A stretch of 64,000 nt of DNA from Hymenobacter guriensis (GTDB taxonomy: Bacteria; Bacteroidota; Bacteroidia; Cytophagales; Hymenobacteraceae). Position 1 is the first letter of the stretch, and the number at the start of each line of letters is the position of its first letter. The stretch lies in assembly GCF_015773195.1 (NCBI RefSeq), contig NZ_JADWYK010000001.1, forward strand, positions 62,001 to 126,000, written 5' to 3'. This document shows, in pieces, positions 62,065 to 64,000 of the stretch. Below the pieces are notes generated by a model. The model ran no database searches. It saw only the letters and a program-made list of their open reading frames with translations, and was not told where the DNA came from. The position numbers and the translations under genes were made by a program.

Positions 62065-62991
62065 TTATACCATTTTCTCCGGCAGAAAGACCTCCGCGAG
62101 CATGCAGCGGGCACTGCCACCTCCAATGGTTTCGATGGTGGGAATGGGCAGCGGCAGCAGGTCGCAGTACTGCGCTAGGGTGGTGCGCTGGGCGGGCGTG
62201 AGGGCGTCGTGGGCACTCTGCGACATAGCCAGCAGCTCGCGGGCGGTGGCAGGCTGCAGGGTGAGCATGTTGCCGGCAAACCGAGAAACCTGCGCCAGGG
62301 AAATGTCGATGATTTCGTGCCCGGTGGCCGTGAGAGAATCTACCACCACTGCCTGCTCGGCGGCATTCCGGATGCTTTCTAGGCACACTACCGCAAATCG
62401 GGCGCCGACGCACATCATCACGTTGGTATGGTAGATTTCCTGGCCCTGGGCGTCATGAGCGTGAAAGGCTACGGCGCGGTAGCACAGCTGCTGAGCAACT
62501 TCTTGGAACAGTGCCGCGTCGGTGCGGGGCGACAGGCAGGCGTAGGCCACGCGGTGCAGGTGGTCGAAGATGATGCTGCCGGTGCCTTCCAGAAAACGGT
62601 TTTGCCGCTCGGAGCCCGATAAATCAATGACCTCTGTTACGGCAAACTGCTCCTGGAGCGCGGCCAAGATATCGGGGCGGCGCTCCAGGCGGCGGTTGGG
62701 CGCACACATAGGGTAGAGCAGCACGCGGCCGTCAGGGTGTAGGGTAAGCCAGTTGTTGGGGAAGATGGAATCGGGCGTGTGCGGCGCGGGCGTATCCTCA
62801 AACACCAGCACCCGCACGCCGTGGGCCCGGAGCGCAGCTACCACGCCATCGAACTCGGCCCGGGCCCGGCGCTGGATTTCCTCCCCCGAAGCCTCCCTTA
62901 TTGCGTTCTGGAAATAGTTGGATTCGGCGGTTTCGGTGTTGAAGCCGAAGCGTGCGGGGCGAACCATGAAAACGGTACGGGCTGATTGCAT
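62065..62991 (-). CDS. ctlX: Citrulline-hydrolase/amidinotransferase family protein (CtlX-like)
   Basis: 308 aa of the guanidine-modifying superfamily. FPNNWLTLHPDG, EGTGSIIFDH, HTNVMMCVG and GGGSARCMLAEVFLP with the catalytic C296 identify it. CtlX-type members hydrolyse citrulline to ornithine; others in the family act on arginine or dimethylarginine. ATG 62991 (MQSARTVFMVRPARFG) chosen. Divergent from the flavin monooxygenase gene. Confidence 0.87.
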   Translation of the reverse strand: MQSARTVFMVRPARFGFNTETAESNYFQNAIREASGEEIQRRARAEFDGVVAALRAHGVRVLVFEDTPAPHTPDSIFPNNWLTLHPDGRVLLYPMCAPNRRLERRPDILAALQEQFAVTEVIDLSGSERQNRFLEGTGSIIFDHLHRVAYACLSPRTDAALFQEVAQQLCYRAVAFHAHDAQGQEIYHTNVMMCVGARFAVVCLESIRNAAEQAVVVDSLTATGHEIIDISLAQVSRFAGNMLTLQPATARELLAMSQSAHDALTPAQRTTLAQYCDLLPLPIPTIETIGGGSARCMLAEVFLPEKMV

Positions 62992-63101
62992 GAGCGAGGA
63001 CGGGTGAAGGCCGCAAAGAAACGCCCCCGGCGCAACTATTGCGCAAATGCCCTTGCCCTCACCCATATTTTCCGCCTGTTTGTGCCTACTATCCTCCTGG
63101 T

Positions 63102-63117
63102 TCACATCAAGATGTGA
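63102..63117. promoter_or_regulatory. Perfect TCACATC/GATGTGA dyad between ctlX and the monooxygenase
   Basis: TCACATCAAGATGTGA has two exact 7-base arms around AA, in the middle of the 220-base divergent spacer. It is well placed as an operator for one or both genes. A one-mismatch -7 box (CAACTTTG) for the plus-strand gene lies at 63140-63147. Confidence 0.45.
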
Positions 63118-63211
63118 TGCAAACCGGCCCGGCTGTTGCGCAACTTTGCAGCGCGGCTGGCTCAACTACCTGCTTCGGCCTGCACTCCGCTTCTTCCAAC
63201 CTTCTTGCGCT

Positions 63212-64000
63212 ATGAAAATGACCTTATCAAACGGCAGAATTGCCATCATTGGAGCCGGGCCGTCGGGGCTGGCGGCCTGCAAATCGGCCCTGGAGGCGGG
63301 CCTGGAGCCGGTGCTCTTCGAGCAGAGCGGCCACCTGGGCGGCCAGTGGAACCAGGGCGCGCCACACAGCGGCGTGTGGAAAGCCATGCACACGAATACC
63401 AGCGCCATCAACACCCGGTTTTCCGACTTCCCGCACACGCCCGGCCTCCCGCTTTTTCCCAACAACCAGGACATTCTGGCGTACCTCGAAAGGTACGCGG
63501 CCCACTTCAATCTGCTCCCGCACCTGCGCCGGCATACGCGCATCAACAAGGTAGCCCGCGGCCCCAAAGGTCAGTTTATTGTGTGGTCGGTGGATGGGCA
63601 GGGTGCGCAGCGGGCCGAGCTGTTTCAGTACGTAATCGTGGCCTCGGGGCGCTACAACAAGCCGCGCTACGCCCAACTGCCGGGCCTCCCGGAGTTTGAA
63701 GGGATGGTGCTACACTCCTTCCATTACCGCCGCAGCGCCGACTTTGCAGGCCAGCGCGTACTCGTCGTTGGCAACAGCATCAGTGGGCTGGAAATTGCCA
63801 GTGAGCTAGCTCAGCGCGCTGATGTGACGGTGCTTTCCTCCTGTCGCAAGCCGCGCTATATCCTCCGAAAAACCCTGAACGGCCGCCCTTCCGACTGCGT
63901 GGCCTTTACGCGGGCCGCCGCTTATACCGGCCAGGCCCTGCCGCCCGCCCAGGCCGCCGAAGGCCTGAAGCAGCTGATTCTGCGCACCTGCGGCAACCCT
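63212..64000 (+). CDS. Flavin-containing monooxygenase, 3' end outside the window
   Basis: At least 263 aa, open to the window end. An FAD loop is at the N-terminus (IAIIGAGPSGLAACKSAL); GGQWNQG, IVASGRYNKPRYAQLPG and the NADP loop VVGNSISGLEIASELA follow, in FMO order. The first ATG at 63212 gives MKMTLSNGR. Family members oxygenate N- or S-containing small molecules; the substrate is unknown. Divergent from ctlX with a dyad between. Confidence 0.88.
   Translation, partial: MKMTLSNGRIAIIGAGPSGLAACKSALEAGLEPVLFEQSGHLGGQWNQGAPHSGVWKAMHTNTSAINTRFSDFPHTPGLPLFPNNQDILAYLERYAAHFNLLPHLRRHTRINKVARGPKGQFIVWSVDGQGAQRAELFQYVIVASGRYNKPRYAQLPGLPEFEGMVLHSFHYRRSADFAGQRVLVVGNSISGLEIASELAQRADVTVLSSCRKPRYILRKTLNGRPSDCVAFTRAAAYTGQALPPAQAAEGLKQLILRTCGNP

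Noticed and set aside
1-64000. tRNA, rRNA, transposase, integrase or prophage genes
   Set aside because: None seen on either strand; all long frames are explained by the listed genes or their antisense shadows.

Overview
The window is from a GC-rich member of the Bacteroidota, most likely the family Hymenobacteraceae (Hymenobacter or a close relative). Three things point there. Four secreted proteins end in type IX secretion (T9SS) sorting domains of the PNP type. At least eleven genes carry the Bacteroidota -7 promoter box TAnnTTTG upstream of the chosen start, in several cases only 4 to 8 bases upstream. The gene content (transaldolase-glucose-6-phosphate isomerase fusion, Bat-type DUF58/VWA genes, DUF4296 lipoprotein, TIGR04283 glycosyltransferase) is typical of aerobic, pigmented Cytophagales. 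The genus is an inference. No rRNA, tRNA, CRISPR array, prophage, transposase or plasmid replication gene was found.

Layout. 1-4.1 kb: the end of a GIN-domain envelope protein, then tRNA CCA-adding enzyme, threonylcarbamoyl-AMP synthase and methylmalonyl-CoA epimerase on the minus strand. 4.2-6.9 kb: a compact Fe-S operon (iscS, iscU, an unknown cysteine-free protein, iscA). 6.9-7.3 kb: two palindromic repeats between two terminators. 7.3-17.0 kb: two very large T9SS surface proteins with Ig-like repeats. 17.4-23 kb: murI, a small unknown gene, an ABC-F ATPase, two small minus-strand genes and hpd. 23.3-26.1 kb: a LamG surface protein and a secreted protein with a C-terminal Hint domain. 26.3-38.3 kb: phosphoglucomutase, an outer-membrane protein, a CLC transporter that looks like the fluoride-type subgroup, an AarF/UbiB kinase, a phasin-like protein with a histone-like tail, an esterase, an acyltransferase, a retropepsin-PDZ protease and menC. 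38.4-43.3 kb: an ergothioneine unit (egtB, egtD) followed by an aminotransferase and a MATE pump. 43.4-47.8 kb: a DUF922 protease, csaA, a DUF4296 lipoprotein and a Bat-type aerotolerance locus. 47.9-56.1 kb: yggS, a lipoprotein, DUF423, hutI, a T9SS protein, a 2'-5' RNA ligase-like protein, pncA, a glycosyltransferase and a cold-shock protein. 56.2-64 kb: FMN reductase, mqo, tal-pgi, an AT-rich orphan gene, ctlX and the start of a flavin monooxygenase.

Most genes are ordinary housekeeping or envelope functions. The least expected signal lies between them. The spacers between co-directional genes are repeatedly filled by imperfect inverted repeats built of short degenerate units, with a different unit sequence at each locus. 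They run from just after the upstream stop codon to just before the next start codon. One pair of arms encloses a whole, lower-GC lipoprotein gene, another encloses a copy of a dispersed GTCATGC palindrome, and a similar structure sits in frame inside egtB. Other points worth attention are the predicted leaderless promoters, unusually long perfect terminator stems, three dyads upstream of a giant surface-protein gene, and the Hint protein.
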